DNA from: Karstenula rhodostoma CBS 690.94
Lineage: Eukaryota; Ascomycota; Dothideomycetes; Pleosporales; Didymosphaeriaceae
DNA: 64,000 nucleotides
Assembly: GCA_010093485.1 (NCBI GenBank)
Contig: MU001497.1
Coordinates: 376,181 to 440,180 of the forward strand
Direction: 5' to 3'
A model generated the notes under the pieces. It was given only the letters and a program-made list of their open reading frames with translations. It searched no databases and had not been told where the DNA came from. Shown here piece by piece: positions 1 to 8,946 of this stretch. Positions within the stretch are counted from its first letter, which is position 1; each line of letters begins with the position of its first letter. The position numbers and the translations under genes are program-made.

Positions 1-1398
1 ACAGTCCTGGCACGGGTACTCTCCATCGGACACCATTGAACAATTCTTACGATCGGCGCGACACGTTTTGCAGCCTCGTATAGTAGGGTGGCCTGTCAGG
101 TCCTCATGCTCGCCGGCTGGATCCGCGACATGGAGATTGCAGGTCGGCGTGGGTGTATCTTTACGGAACAGAGCGAGGAGCTCTTCTCTTTCGGCCTCAT
201 CTTCTGTGTCAAGGATTGAGTGTCCATCGGGCCAATTGTCCTGGTTATCAGTGATGTCCAAAACCATTCCCATAGCCTCAATTTTACCCCTGAAGATAAG
301 CTTTAGCTTGCGTTCACCTTCAGCCTCGGCATTATCCTTATTTGGCTTCTTCTTGGCCTTCTGTGCTTGTTTGGCTTGTTTGGCCATGCGAGCTTTAACC
401 GACCATATCCGCGCCTCTTCCGCAGGATCATAGTTGCCACTCTGGTCGATGTCGATATGTGTACTGGCAGCACCTTGCCTGTTGATGTTTTTTCGTAGAC
501 CGTATGACTCCACAGGATCATCTGTATAGGTCTGGACCTCAGAGTCGCCACGTCTGTCGGTTTCTTCTTCTTCCTGAAGCATGGGCGAAAGCTTTGGTGA
601 ATCATCGTGCTGAGACTGTCCATGAACTGCATCTACATCATTACTAGATGCAGCCAGTTCATAATCGCCTTGGCCCTCTTGCTGGTCCAGGGTAAGACTG
701 GAAAACCTCATGCCAAGGCCAATACCCGGTGTCTGCGGCGGTGTCTGGACAAAATCTGGTCAGCGGAACATGCGACTTGAGTGTTCGGCATGGCTCACCT
801 GACTAGCGCCATCTGTTCCCTCGACGGGACCGCCGAACAATGAAATGCGTGCCTTCTTGGTGGGGCTGGGCTCCGGAGTATCGCCATCGTCTTTATCGTG
901 GTCACTTAAATGCCGAGGAATCTTCTTGCTTTTGGATGTGTTGCGGTTCTTCGAACTCGTGGGACTGGGTCCGAACAGATCTTCCATTCCGTCATCATCC
1001 TCGTGGCCTTCGTCATCAGACAGCCCAGGAGAAAGTATAAGACGCTGCTGTCCGCTTCCGCTAGGTTCATCTACATCCATATTGCTAGGTCCCCCAAACA
1101 ATGAAGTAATCCGCGGTGTTTTGGTCGGACTCGGCTGTGGAACATGGTCGTCGTCTACGTCAGGACCGCTCAGGCGCCGTGGAATCTTCTTATTCTTGCC
1201 CGGCGCGCGTTTTTTCGAGATCTCGCCGAAAAGGTCTTCGAAAATATCAGAATCTAACCCTTCATCGTCGGACAGGCCCTTAGTGAAGTTTAGAGGTTGC
1301 TGACCGCCGGCGCTGGCGTAGTCCACATCCATATCGTCATAGTCGTGAGGCAGACCGAGATCTTGGAGCAAGGACTGAGATGGGTCGTTGTTCGCCAT
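1..1398 (-). CDS. Acidic repeat protein with Zn(II)2Cys6-like cluster (partial)
   Basis: Two exons are proposed: 799-1398 and 1-744, running off the left edge. The 54-nt intron (745-798) has a GTGAGC donor, a GCTGACC branch-like site and a CAG acceptor. Its length is a multiple of three and it holds an in-frame TGA, so unspliced RNA would end at residue 212. Exon 1 is very acidic and contains a duplicated unit of about 85 residues: LSDDEG, an acidic stretch, KSKKIPR, then PSPTK and SLFGGP. Exon 2 has a Lys/Ala-rich basic helix. Near the edge it carries CKTCRADRKNC followed by YPCQDC, the CX2CX6CX9CX2C spacing of a fungal Zn(II)2Cys6 cluster; the sixth Cys would lie outside the window. The start is the first ATG, MANNDPSQ. 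A nuclear, possibly DNA-binding role is inferred from the cluster and basic segments; I do not recognise the family. Confidence 0.7.
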
Positions 1399-1979
1399 AG
1401 GGTCATATATGAATCGAGAATTTATGTGTTGGTGAGTGGGTTGGTGCTTCGCAGTCGGTGTGTGAAGCCTGCTTGTTAATGCGAGAGGGATCGCACAATG
1501 ATTTCGATCGACGGCGTTTGCAAGCTAACGGAAGACACGCGCGTAGCCGCTCCAGCAAAGTAAGAGATGAGACATTCGAGGCGGTGGTGGATAGGACGCT
1601 GAGAATTGGCGAAATTCGAGCCTTGAGTGTCGGAGAGAAAGAAGAGAGCGAGGAGATAATGCGGAGAGGATGTTGTGAGTCGCTACCCATGGTCATAGGC
1701 GACCTTAGTAGGTAATAGAGAGATCCGAATGACTGATAGACATCGAGATCAACCCTAAGTAAGGGTAAAAAGTCCTCTTCGTGATTGATGCAGAGTGTAA
1801 ATGGGAAGCGATGGCAGCTGACTCCTGTGCGTGGGGGAGAATCTAGGGGGATGTAGGTGAGACAAACTGAGAGATGAGGAATAAGAGTCATAAGCTTCCA
1901 ACCCCTACGCTTTTAATGGAAATAAATGAAGCAGTCCAGAGAACTGAACCAACAGAGGTGGCGGTTCTCCGATTTAAGT
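1399..1979. other. Intergenic, no gene seen
   Basis: This is upstream of the minus-strand gene starting at 1398. The open frames here have no ATG-led, family-like or compositionally convincing protein. It probably holds the promoter and 5' leader of that gene. Confidence 0.5.
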
Positions 1980-2564
1980 TCAGTGCAAGGGTGTTGTGCA
2001 TGCTTCGAGAAGTATGGGAACATCAAACGCCGAATATAAAGGGATAACAATAACGAAATTCTGGAGTTCAGCATCCCACGTACCAGAAGGTACAGATTCA
2101 AGCAGCTGAACCGACAATCGTGTTCTTGGTGTAGATTTAGATGTAGCCGGAAATATTCTCAACGATCGGGATCTAAGCATGTTACGGAACCCAGTGAAGA
2201 CAAATTCCTGCATTGCAAGCAAATTTTGAAAGAAACACTGCATGTCCCTCATCGATGCTGTTTGCAGAAAAGCGGAAGTGAGCTGAATGATTTCGGCCAT
2301 GTTGATCGTTGGCAAAAGCGGGCCCGCGAAAAAGATTGAGTTATAACCTAATCGTGTATAGCGATCGCAAACTTGATAGTAGGATTCGGGAATTCTCGCT
2401 ATTGGGATTGTGGGCGTGAGATGCTCGATGTAGGTCCACAGGGCCGCGGGCATTCCCCTTGCACGTGGTCGGCTAAAGAAGCACAGGCCAATCATTCGCA
2501 TGAAATTCTCGACGGCGGCTGCAGTTCCAGCTTTGTCAACGCCCTTCAGTCGCCACTCATGCAT
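1980..2564 (-). CDS. Hypothetical ORF, 194 aa
   Basis: A single open frame from ATG at 2564 (MHEWRLKG) to a stop at 1980. The N-terminal half reads like globular protein (mixed hydrophobic and charged residues, Phe/Met-rich, e.g. ENFMRMIGLCFFSR). The C-terminal third is less convincing and could be intronic or 3' UTR. I recognise no domain. Its ATG lies only about 40 nt from the divergent ATG of the histidine phosphatase at 2606, an unusually tight head-to-head arrangement. That makes either a shared minimal promoter or a spurious ORF possible. No splice sites could be confirmed. Confidence 0.33.
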   Translation of the reverse strand: MHEWRLKGVDKAGTAAAVENFMRMIGLCFFSRPRARGMPAALWTYIEHLTPTIPIARIPESYYQVCDRYTRLGYNSIFFAGPLLPTINMAEIIQLTSAFLQTASMRDMQCFFQNLLAMQEFVFTGFRNMLRSRSLRIFPATSKSTPRTRLSVQLLESVPSGTWDAELQNFVIVIPLYSAFDVPILLEACTTPLH

Positions 2565-2605
2565 TGCCAAAACGCGTGCCTCGCCCGGTTGAGCGCGACG
2601 CGTCT

Positions 2606-3700
2606 ATGGCGCGACAGGTGCGGTTGTTCTTGATCCGCCATGGCGAGACTGTCGACAATGTCGCCCAACTATAGTACGTACAGCTCTACAAGGTTCATCT
2701 ACACCTATATTCCCAAGCTAACTTCCGCAGTGCTGGCAGCAGAGACTCGGTACTCACTAATCACGGCTACCAGCAAGCCACTCGCCTTGGGTCGCACTTT
2801 GCGAGCTTAGGCCTAAGCTTCACCCACTTCTTCTCTTCACACCTCCAACGCGCCGCGAAGACGGCTGGATTGATTCGAGAAGCCCAAGTCAAACGCACCA
2901 ATGGCTCTGAGCGAAACGTCCCCGATGTCATTCAACTGCCCTGCCTGATGGAGCAAGACTTCGGCTTTTACGAGGGCAAGAAGTTCTATGAACGCCCGGC
3001 GGATGGCAAGCTGTCGGGCAAGGACAAAAACCGCCAGGCACATAAAGACTCGGAAGGATTCGTGAACGTTGAGTCGAAAGAATCCCTCGCTCGACGTGCA
3101 GACGCGTTCCTGGATGGCCATCTTTTGCCGCTGTTGAACAGCCCAACGGAGCCAGCCGATCTGGTGGTTGCCATAGTCTCACACGGCATCATGCTGTCTT
3201 CTCTGTGGAAACGCATCCTTTCGCTTCTCCCAGAGAAGAGCGTGAAGCTGGCAACTGAGCTTGCAGCCTCTGGTCCTGTCACACTCGAGCATCTTGGTGG
3301 TTGGTCCAACACAGGCTTTTTGGAGTTGCGCTTGACACGCTCCGTTCCGGAACCGCTAGTGCCTGCCACATCTGCCGTCACTGAAAAAGCTGCTCGGAAA
3401 ACCAAGCTCACCGCGCCTCCTGTCGATGCTACTCCTCGATCCAAAGCGTGTCTGGAACCTGGCAAAAACGCTAAAGTGTCCCCTGAGGATCGTCCCAACG
3501 GCTGCGAAGAGTCTGTCTCAGCGTCTAATTCGTCTGGAACGCGGAAGCTCGATTCTGACTGGGCCACGATCATCCTCACGATCAATGGCAAAGAGCATCT
3601 GAAGAACTTGAAGCGCACAGGTGGTGGTGTGGGTAGCTCCCGCCATGATGCTTCGCAGAAGAACATTGAAAGCTTTTTCAAGCGAAGAAAAGTCGATTGA
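2606..3700 (+). CDS. Histidine phosphatase with C-terminal PIP box
   Basis: Exons 2606-2673 and 2731-3700 (57-nt intron, GTACGT...CCGCAG) give 345 aa. The N-terminus has the phosphoglycerate-mutase/histidine-phosphatase active site, LIRHGE, with the catalytic His at residue 12. The spliced junction gives LYAGSRDSVLTNHG, the usual continuation in this superfamily. A second conserved His is in VSHGIML. The fold covers about residues 1-225. A Ser/Lys-rich linker follows, then a conserved-looking segment (GKEHLKNLKRT) and the last 14 residues QKNIESFFKRRKVD. QKNIESFF fits the PCNA-interacting motif Qxx[ILM]xx[FY][FY] exactly and abuts a basic KRRK patch that could serve as a nuclear signal. Phosphatase identity is strong. 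The substrate is unknown, and a PCNA link is inference from the motif. Confidence 0.88.
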
Positions 3701-5008
3701 ATGTTCTCTGCCTTCTGGTTGAACGGTTCATCACGTTTCGAAATGGTAGGCTTATAACTCCTCTTCTGCCTTCCCTTTGCTATGATGAAAAAACAATTAT
3801 TCACAGACCTGTTCTGAATTACTCTTGTTGACTCATATTGATCCAACTGCTGTCTGACCATGCAAACAATCTATCCTCCATGTCATTGTATCTTTTTCAA
3901 GGATTCTGCTAACGTGGTCACTCAGATACCCTCAGATGCTTGCATATTCATCACAACGCGCGACATTTCCCCACGAAATCATTGCTTATGTAGCTCGTTT
4001 CCTGGCTTCTAGACTCGGGCATACGTGGATTCGTCGTCGATGGCTCCTGGTCGCTGATCTCTTCGTCTTTTGTGTGCTCGAACAATCTACATTGTCCAGC
4101 CATGAAGACATTCGGCTTTGATCATAGTGCTTGCCGACTCGCCCACATTCTGCTTATGCAACAACCACCTCGACTGAGTGATACATTTTCAGGTCCGGCG
4201 CTTCGTAAGCTGCTTGTGGTACCACAAGACAAAGTAATTCAAGGCTTTAGTTCTTGGCTCCCTCAATGTCTTGCCGATGCTCTATCAGTGTTTCACGAGT
4301 GTAGGTTTGTTACGGTCGTAAATCTTGCGCACATAAGCTGCGCCTGTAAGTCAAATTTTCCGCCGCAGTGTAAGCACGAAGTTCGGAGTACCCTTTCTAA
4401 ATGCTACCTTGATTGCGTAGCTGTGAAGATCTCGTCAAAGTATATCTTAAACTAGTAAAGAGTTTTCTGCTATCGTCCCCCAATGCATACCTTCAGCGAT
4501 GCTCGGACATCTTCAGTTGGTGATGGTCAGGATCCGTCTGGTGTAATGCTGAACGAGCTGGCTGGACAGCCCCACGATGACACGATAACGTGAAGTAGCG
4601 TGAATTTGTGTTGTCTTGAGGGGTGTAAGGAGTGGTGGGGGTGGGGATGGTATGGTGGGATGAGAGATGAGGGCGAGTAAAATCGATTTGGTCGTCCTCT
4701 TCCTTGTACGCAATACGTGTTTTTTTTTAGTAGTTGGGATACTGAACAGCATCCTGAAAGAATTCGTAACACTTTATGAATTGAATTGTCTCCAAGCAAC
4801 TCCGCTAGCAAGTCCAATAATGTATTAACGACCTGTTCAAACAAAAACTAGAAACCTATGTAATCCCAGCATTTAAGCAAAAGTACAGAATAGAAGTATA
4901 CATGAAATCAAAACCCCTACAAGTCTATAGGGTAACCAATCCAGTGACCTGGCAGATCACCGTGCAAACGCACAGTTGACGAGAACGAGTTCTCAACGCA
5001 TCTCCATT
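3701..5008. other. Intergenic, 1.3 kb, no gene seen
   Basis: It lies between the 3' ends of the histidine phosphatase (plus) and the acidic protein (minus), a convergent gap. Short open frames exist on both strands (longest about 127 codons at 4072-4455), but none has a recognisable motif or splice-consistent extension. There is a poly-T run near 4724-4731. Confidence 0.5.
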
Positions 5009-5614
5009 TTAATCCATTGGGGCGTTGGGATCCCACTGACAACATTCACACACCTGATCGCGTGGTATCACTACCCGATGCCCGTTGTGTCCCAAATATG
5101 GCGTGCTTGAACTTTGTGCCTCTTGGTTTCCATACGAGCAGGAGCCGAACATGCAAGGATCGCATAAATGACCTTGACCTGGTCCCGTCTCCTCCGGGCC
5201 CGGGCTTGAGCCAACAGACACAGGGGCTGAACTATGCTCCATGTCCGCCGCGTAGTGTTGCTCTTGGAGATATTGTGACTCTGCTGCGTGTGGGTTTACC
5301 TGTGCATCTCCCTGTGGCTCGTACTCATCGTCACTGTCATCGTCGTCCTCTTGCGCTTGTGCTTGATAATGCTCCTCCTCTTCATCATCCTCTTGCCATT
5401 GCCCTTGCCCTTGCCCTTGCTGTGCTGTCTGGTTATCATCGTATGCGTTTTCATCCCAGTCCGATGCCTCTCCATCTCCTTCGCCCTCATATGCGCTACC
5501 ATCTTCGTCACTGTCTTCTTGTTCTTCTCCTTCTCCCTCCTCGTCGTACTGGCGTCCCTCATATTTTTCTTCGTCTTCATCTTCGTCTTCGTCTCTCGTT
5601 GGCCTTGGAGGCAT
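5009..5614 (-). CDS. Highly acidic protein with Cys-rich C-terminus, 201 aa
   Basis: An unspliced ORF from ATG 5614 (MPPRPTRDEDE) to the stop at 5009. Residues 7-105 are almost entirely Asp, Glu, Gln, Gly, Ser and Tyr, with runs such as DEDEDEDEE and QGQGQGQWQ, and are predicted to be disordered. The C-terminal third changes character. It holds two Cys groups, CDPCMFGSC and CECCQWDPN, separated by a Ser/Thr-rich stretch with an RVVIP segment, which looks like a small metal-binding or disulfide unit. No signal peptide or membrane segment is seen. I do not recognise the family. The shift from acidic disorder to an ordered Cys-rich tail argues that it is real rather than low-complexity noise. 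Confidence 0.6.
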   Translation of the reverse strand: MPPRPTRDEDEDEDEEKYEGRQYDEEGEGEEQEDSDEDGSAYEGEGDGEASDWDENAYDDNQTAQQGQGQGQWQEDDEEEEHYQAQAQEDDDDSDDEYEPQGDAQVNPHAAESQYLQEQHYAADMEHSSAPVSVGSSPGPEETGPGQGHLCDPCMFGSCSYGNQEAQSSSTPYLGHNGHRVVIPRDQVCECCQWDPNAPMD

Positions 5615-6573
5615 TGCGAGAAAAGAGTTTGATGATAGAGTTGAAAGTAGGTGAAGGGCAGAAGCGTAGTTTAACAGACAAGTCTTCTGAATATGACGAC
5701 TGAAGAGAAAACGCTGCTGAAGTTGAATTTGAAGCTGTAGTTTGGTCTTGCTGAGAATGTACAGGGATCGATGCGGAAGTTGTTGCGGAGTGGTCTAGGT
5801 ACTGCTGATGAAGGCTTTGTGTAGTGAACTGTGGAGTATGCATACAAAAGGCAAGCCGTGTAGGTTTTATACTCGAGTACCGGCGTTTGAGTTTGGTGGG
5901 AGGATTGAATGTTAGAAGGCTGAAGTGAGCATTTACGTTCTTGTTGTGAATTGCCGGTATAACTTGATGTAATTGAATGTGTTTGCTTGGCTGGCTAGAT
6001 TTTGCCCTGAGAGTAGGCTTTTCTAGGCATTTAATGTCAATGGAAGAGTTTTGGTTTTGTCGAGTTTGCAAACGCATATACGGGGTGCTGCTCAGCTTCA
6101 TCCGTGGTGTTGTGTGAACGCTGCGCTATCGAGTCGTCCGCGGCTTCACGTGGTGCTAGAAGATGCAATGATTCGTTTTTTGGCGCGATCATCGCTCATT
6201 CTCCAGCTTCATAGTTCACACTGGACTTGAAAAGCTTTTAGGTTTGAAGAATCTGCGCTCAATGTTGAGCAGCTTCTCCGGTGCCACGGTACCACACTCA
6301 ACAACAACAACAGCCACAAACCTGCTCGTCAGTCCACATCATCTCCCACAGCCACGGTCCAGCACGTGCCCAACAATGCTGAACGAAATCGTGTAAAACA
6401 GGTCGGGTGGTAGCGGTTAGTCAGCTCAGCCCTATGAAAGAGGGTCGCGTGGCGGGCGGGAGTGCTAACTCCGCATCTGATCCCCCTAGCTACTTTCATC
6501 TGCCAACTGTCTCAGGCCTCGGACCAGTTCACCCAGCGGTTTGATGTGCTGACCCAAGGACAAACCACCCACC
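5615..6573. other. Divergent promoter region, no gene seen
   Basis: This 0.96-kb gap lies between the start of the acidic protein (minus) and the Sgf11-like gene (plus). A minus-strand open frame at 5577-6101 lacks protein-like character. It is presumed to hold both promoters. A CAA-repeat-like stretch (acaacaacaacagccac) occurs at about 6300-6316. Confidence 0.45.
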
Positions 6574-7898
6574 ATGTCCGAGGACAGACCGGCGGACGGC
6601 AACGAGGGCGACGGCGACGGCACTGCCGCTGTGACGCTGGCGGCCGGCACGCTGGAGGACCTGGTAGGCTGCACGCTGCACGCTGCACCGGCGCTGCGAT
6701 GCTGGAGAGAGCCATTGCTGACGCTTTGTGCGCAACACAGACGCGCGACATCCTCGAGTCGCTCATACACAACATAATATACCAGACGGCGCTCTCGTGC
6801 CACCGCTCCGAGAAACAGCTGCGCATGCAATCCGCCGCCACTTCAGCCGAATCCCTCGCCCTGGCCAACATCGAGCCGCCCTCGCTGAAGAACGCGCAGT
6901 CGCAGCCATCCCTGCCGACCGCCGAAACCGATGCTGCGCTCTACGAGAACGGCCGCGTGTTCCTCAAGGGCAATCCGCTCAAGACGACGCCCGAGATCAT
7001 ATGCCCGCACTGCAAGCTGCCGCGGCTCATGCACCCTATCATGGGCAAAGGGATGCAGCAGCCGGACCTTACCCGCGAGTACTGCATGCTGTATCCGTGG
7101 GTGCAGCGCTCGGGGCACGATGTGTATGGGAACCCGTTCCCCACGGACATGGCCAAGAGCAAGAAGGAGCGCGAGCTACTCAAACAGCAGCAAAAGCAGC
7201 AGGACAAGGAGAGCGTAGGGACGCCCGGGTCGCAAGACACAGACATGAACGCCGGCGACGGGACGCAGGGCAAGGAAATCAAACTCAACACTGGCGGCAA
7301 GCCCGCCAGCTACATACCATGGCACACATGTCCCAAGTGCAAGCGCAGTCTACTCATCACACGTTTCGCGCACCACCTCGACAAATGCCTGGGCATCAGC
7401 GGCCGCCAGAGCTCGCGCGCCGCCATGGCCAAAATCTCCGGCGTAAACGGCAACGGCAGCGGCGTCGGCAATACCCCGCTGGGCAGCCGCATGGGAACGC
7501 CCGCGCCCGGCTCGCAGGGCGACGGCCCGATTCCCAAGTCCAAAGCCAAAGGCATCAGCCCGGTGAAGAACCTGCGCGACAATGCCGACGCCTCGGACGG
7601 CGAGAACGACACCCCCGAGCGGAAGAAGAAGAAGACGAAGAGCTCGTACGTCAAGAAAGCGGACCGCGAGAAGCTGTCCAAGGAAGGCGCGCCCAGCGGC
7701 AGCGGCAGCGGCGTCAAAATCAAGCTCAAGACAAGCAACCCCACCGAGCGCCGAGACAGCAACATGTCCGAGAAGCGGGAACGCGAGCCCTCCGAGTCGG
7801 TCGACGACGGCGCGCCCAAGGCGAAGAAGCTCAAGCTGAGTATGGGGAAAGCGGGGAGTCCGCCGGCGCCGACGCCGCTCGCGCAGGGCTCGCCGTAG
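6574..7898 (+). CDS. sgf11: SAGA deubiquitinase-module subunit Sgf11-like
   Basis: The zinc-finger segment (about residues 235-270) reads CPKCKRSLLITRFAHHLDKC, then LGISGRQSSRAA. This is the Sgf11/ATXN7L3 signature (C-x2-C, RFAxHLxKC, SSR), which in other eukaryotes docks the Ubp8 deubiquitinase module of SAGA onto nucleosomes. Upstream is a helix-like segment, DALCATQTRDILESLIHN, and a second cysteine motif, ICPHCKLPRLMHP. The C-terminus is a long Lys/Ser/Gly-rich disordered tail with basic patches (ERKKKKTKSS). The start is uncertain. ATG 6574 (MSEDRPADG) needs a 44-nt intron at 6664-6707 with a weak acceptor and gives 426 aa. The unspliced alternative begins at ATG 6699 (MLERAIAD). It is much longer than yeast Sgf11, mainly through the tail. 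Confidence 0.8.
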
Positions 7899-8634
7899 CA
7901 CTGTTCCATCGAGCAGAGCAGGCGGAGGGAGCGAAGAGGGGGGGTTAGGCACGGCACCTATTTCGTTCCATTGCATTCCACGGCGTTATCACGGTATACC
8001 ACAGGCGGCTCCGGTACCAGTCCGCATCAGCATCATCAGCAGACGACATTAATTATCCACGATCCGATCAGCATGCATGATCAGCATGGGGACAGCGGCG
8101 TTTCTGGGCTGGCATTCCGAACATTGTAATTTTTCTAGATGGTGTAGGGCGCGAGTGAGTGGTTATTCCCCTGTTTTAGTTACGTGTTTATCTTATCCTA
8201 CGAGGGGAAGAGACGGGGGGCAAAGACGAAGTGTACGAAATGAACAGAATCCATCGCATCGCGTGGTCTTGATGATGTTGTTTTGAACGGATTCTCTCAC
8301 GGGTGGGTTGATCTTCTGCTGGTAAGTAGGATTGCTTGGGTAACTGCACCGTTCTGAACTGCTGTTTCCGGAGTAGCGCACACCGGTAACGTCGGTATTG
8401 GGTAGGTAGTGAGTAGACACGTCTCCTCGCTACACTAGTGTATTGCATCGCACGCAAGTTTCCACACGAACCCCACATCGCACTGCTCTTCCCCGCCCGC
8501 TCTAACATCCCCCTCCCTCCCTCCCTCCCTCCCTCATTCTCTCATCCCCTGAAAACTCATCGTCGTCCCAAACCTCCTTTATTCTTGTGTCTATAGGTAT
8601 TTTTCAGGTGCAAAATTTGCCATCCAATCAAACA
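7899..8634. other. Intergenic, no gene seen
   Basis: This is downstream of the Sgf11-like gene and upstream of the tRNA-Val gene. Only short open frames are present on either strand. A pyrimidine microsatellite lies within it. Confidence 0.5.
8509..8535 (+). repeat. (CCCT)n microsatellite
   Basis: About six to seven tandem copies of CCCT just upstream of the tRNA-Val gene, in non-coding sequence. Confidence 0.85.
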
Positions 8635-8720
8635 GGCTCGGTGGTGTAGTTGGTTATCACGTCAGTCTAACATACCCGTTAGACCACTGAAGGTCCCGAG
8701 TTCAAACCTCGGCTGAGTCA
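8635..8720 (+). tRNA. tRNA-Val (AAC), with intron
   Basis: A full cloverleaf can be drawn. The acceptor is GGCTCGG against CTGAGTC (two G-U pairs), the D arm is TGGTGTAGTTGGTTATCA, and the anticodon stem is TCAGT/ACTGA with loop CTAACAC (anticodon AAC). The T arm holds GTTCAAACC. A 12-nt intron (TACCCGTTAGAC) sits one base 3' of the anticodon, the canonical nuclear position, leaving a 74-nt mature core including the discriminator A. Two more tRNA-Val genes occur at 34.2 and 37.2 kb with nearly identical exons but unrelated introns. Confidence 0.93.
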
Positions 8721-8946
8721 CTCGATTTCGAATGTCTTGAGTTCTGCGTTAGATTCGCAGGTTCTTTTTTGTCTTTTCCCGTCTCTGACCTCTGTCTAGC
8801 TATCTCTGTCGGCGTGGGAGGGAGAAAACAGCGATGCGCATGGACAAGCAACCAAACACGGAGCGATTCCCCAGTGGAGTGCAGCAGTTACGAGAGATAT
8901 TCTCAGGACTTCAAACGGGTTTGGTTTTTGTTGTCTGTTGGTTATA

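Noticed and set aside
1403..1891. Minus-strand 162-codon open frame
   Set aside because: It lies in the promoter of the gene starting at 1398, is rich in Ser/Leu/Pro without domain-like pattern, and fits a 5' leader.
4072..4455. Plus-strand 127-codon open frame
   Set aside because: No motif, no plausible exon partners and Cys/Ser composition typical of chance translation.
6728..7948. 406-codon open frame overlapping the Sgf11-like gene
   Set aside because: Alternate frame of a GC-rich gene; Arg/Gln/Ala/His-rich translation is the usual shadow pattern, while the zinc finger lies in the other frame.
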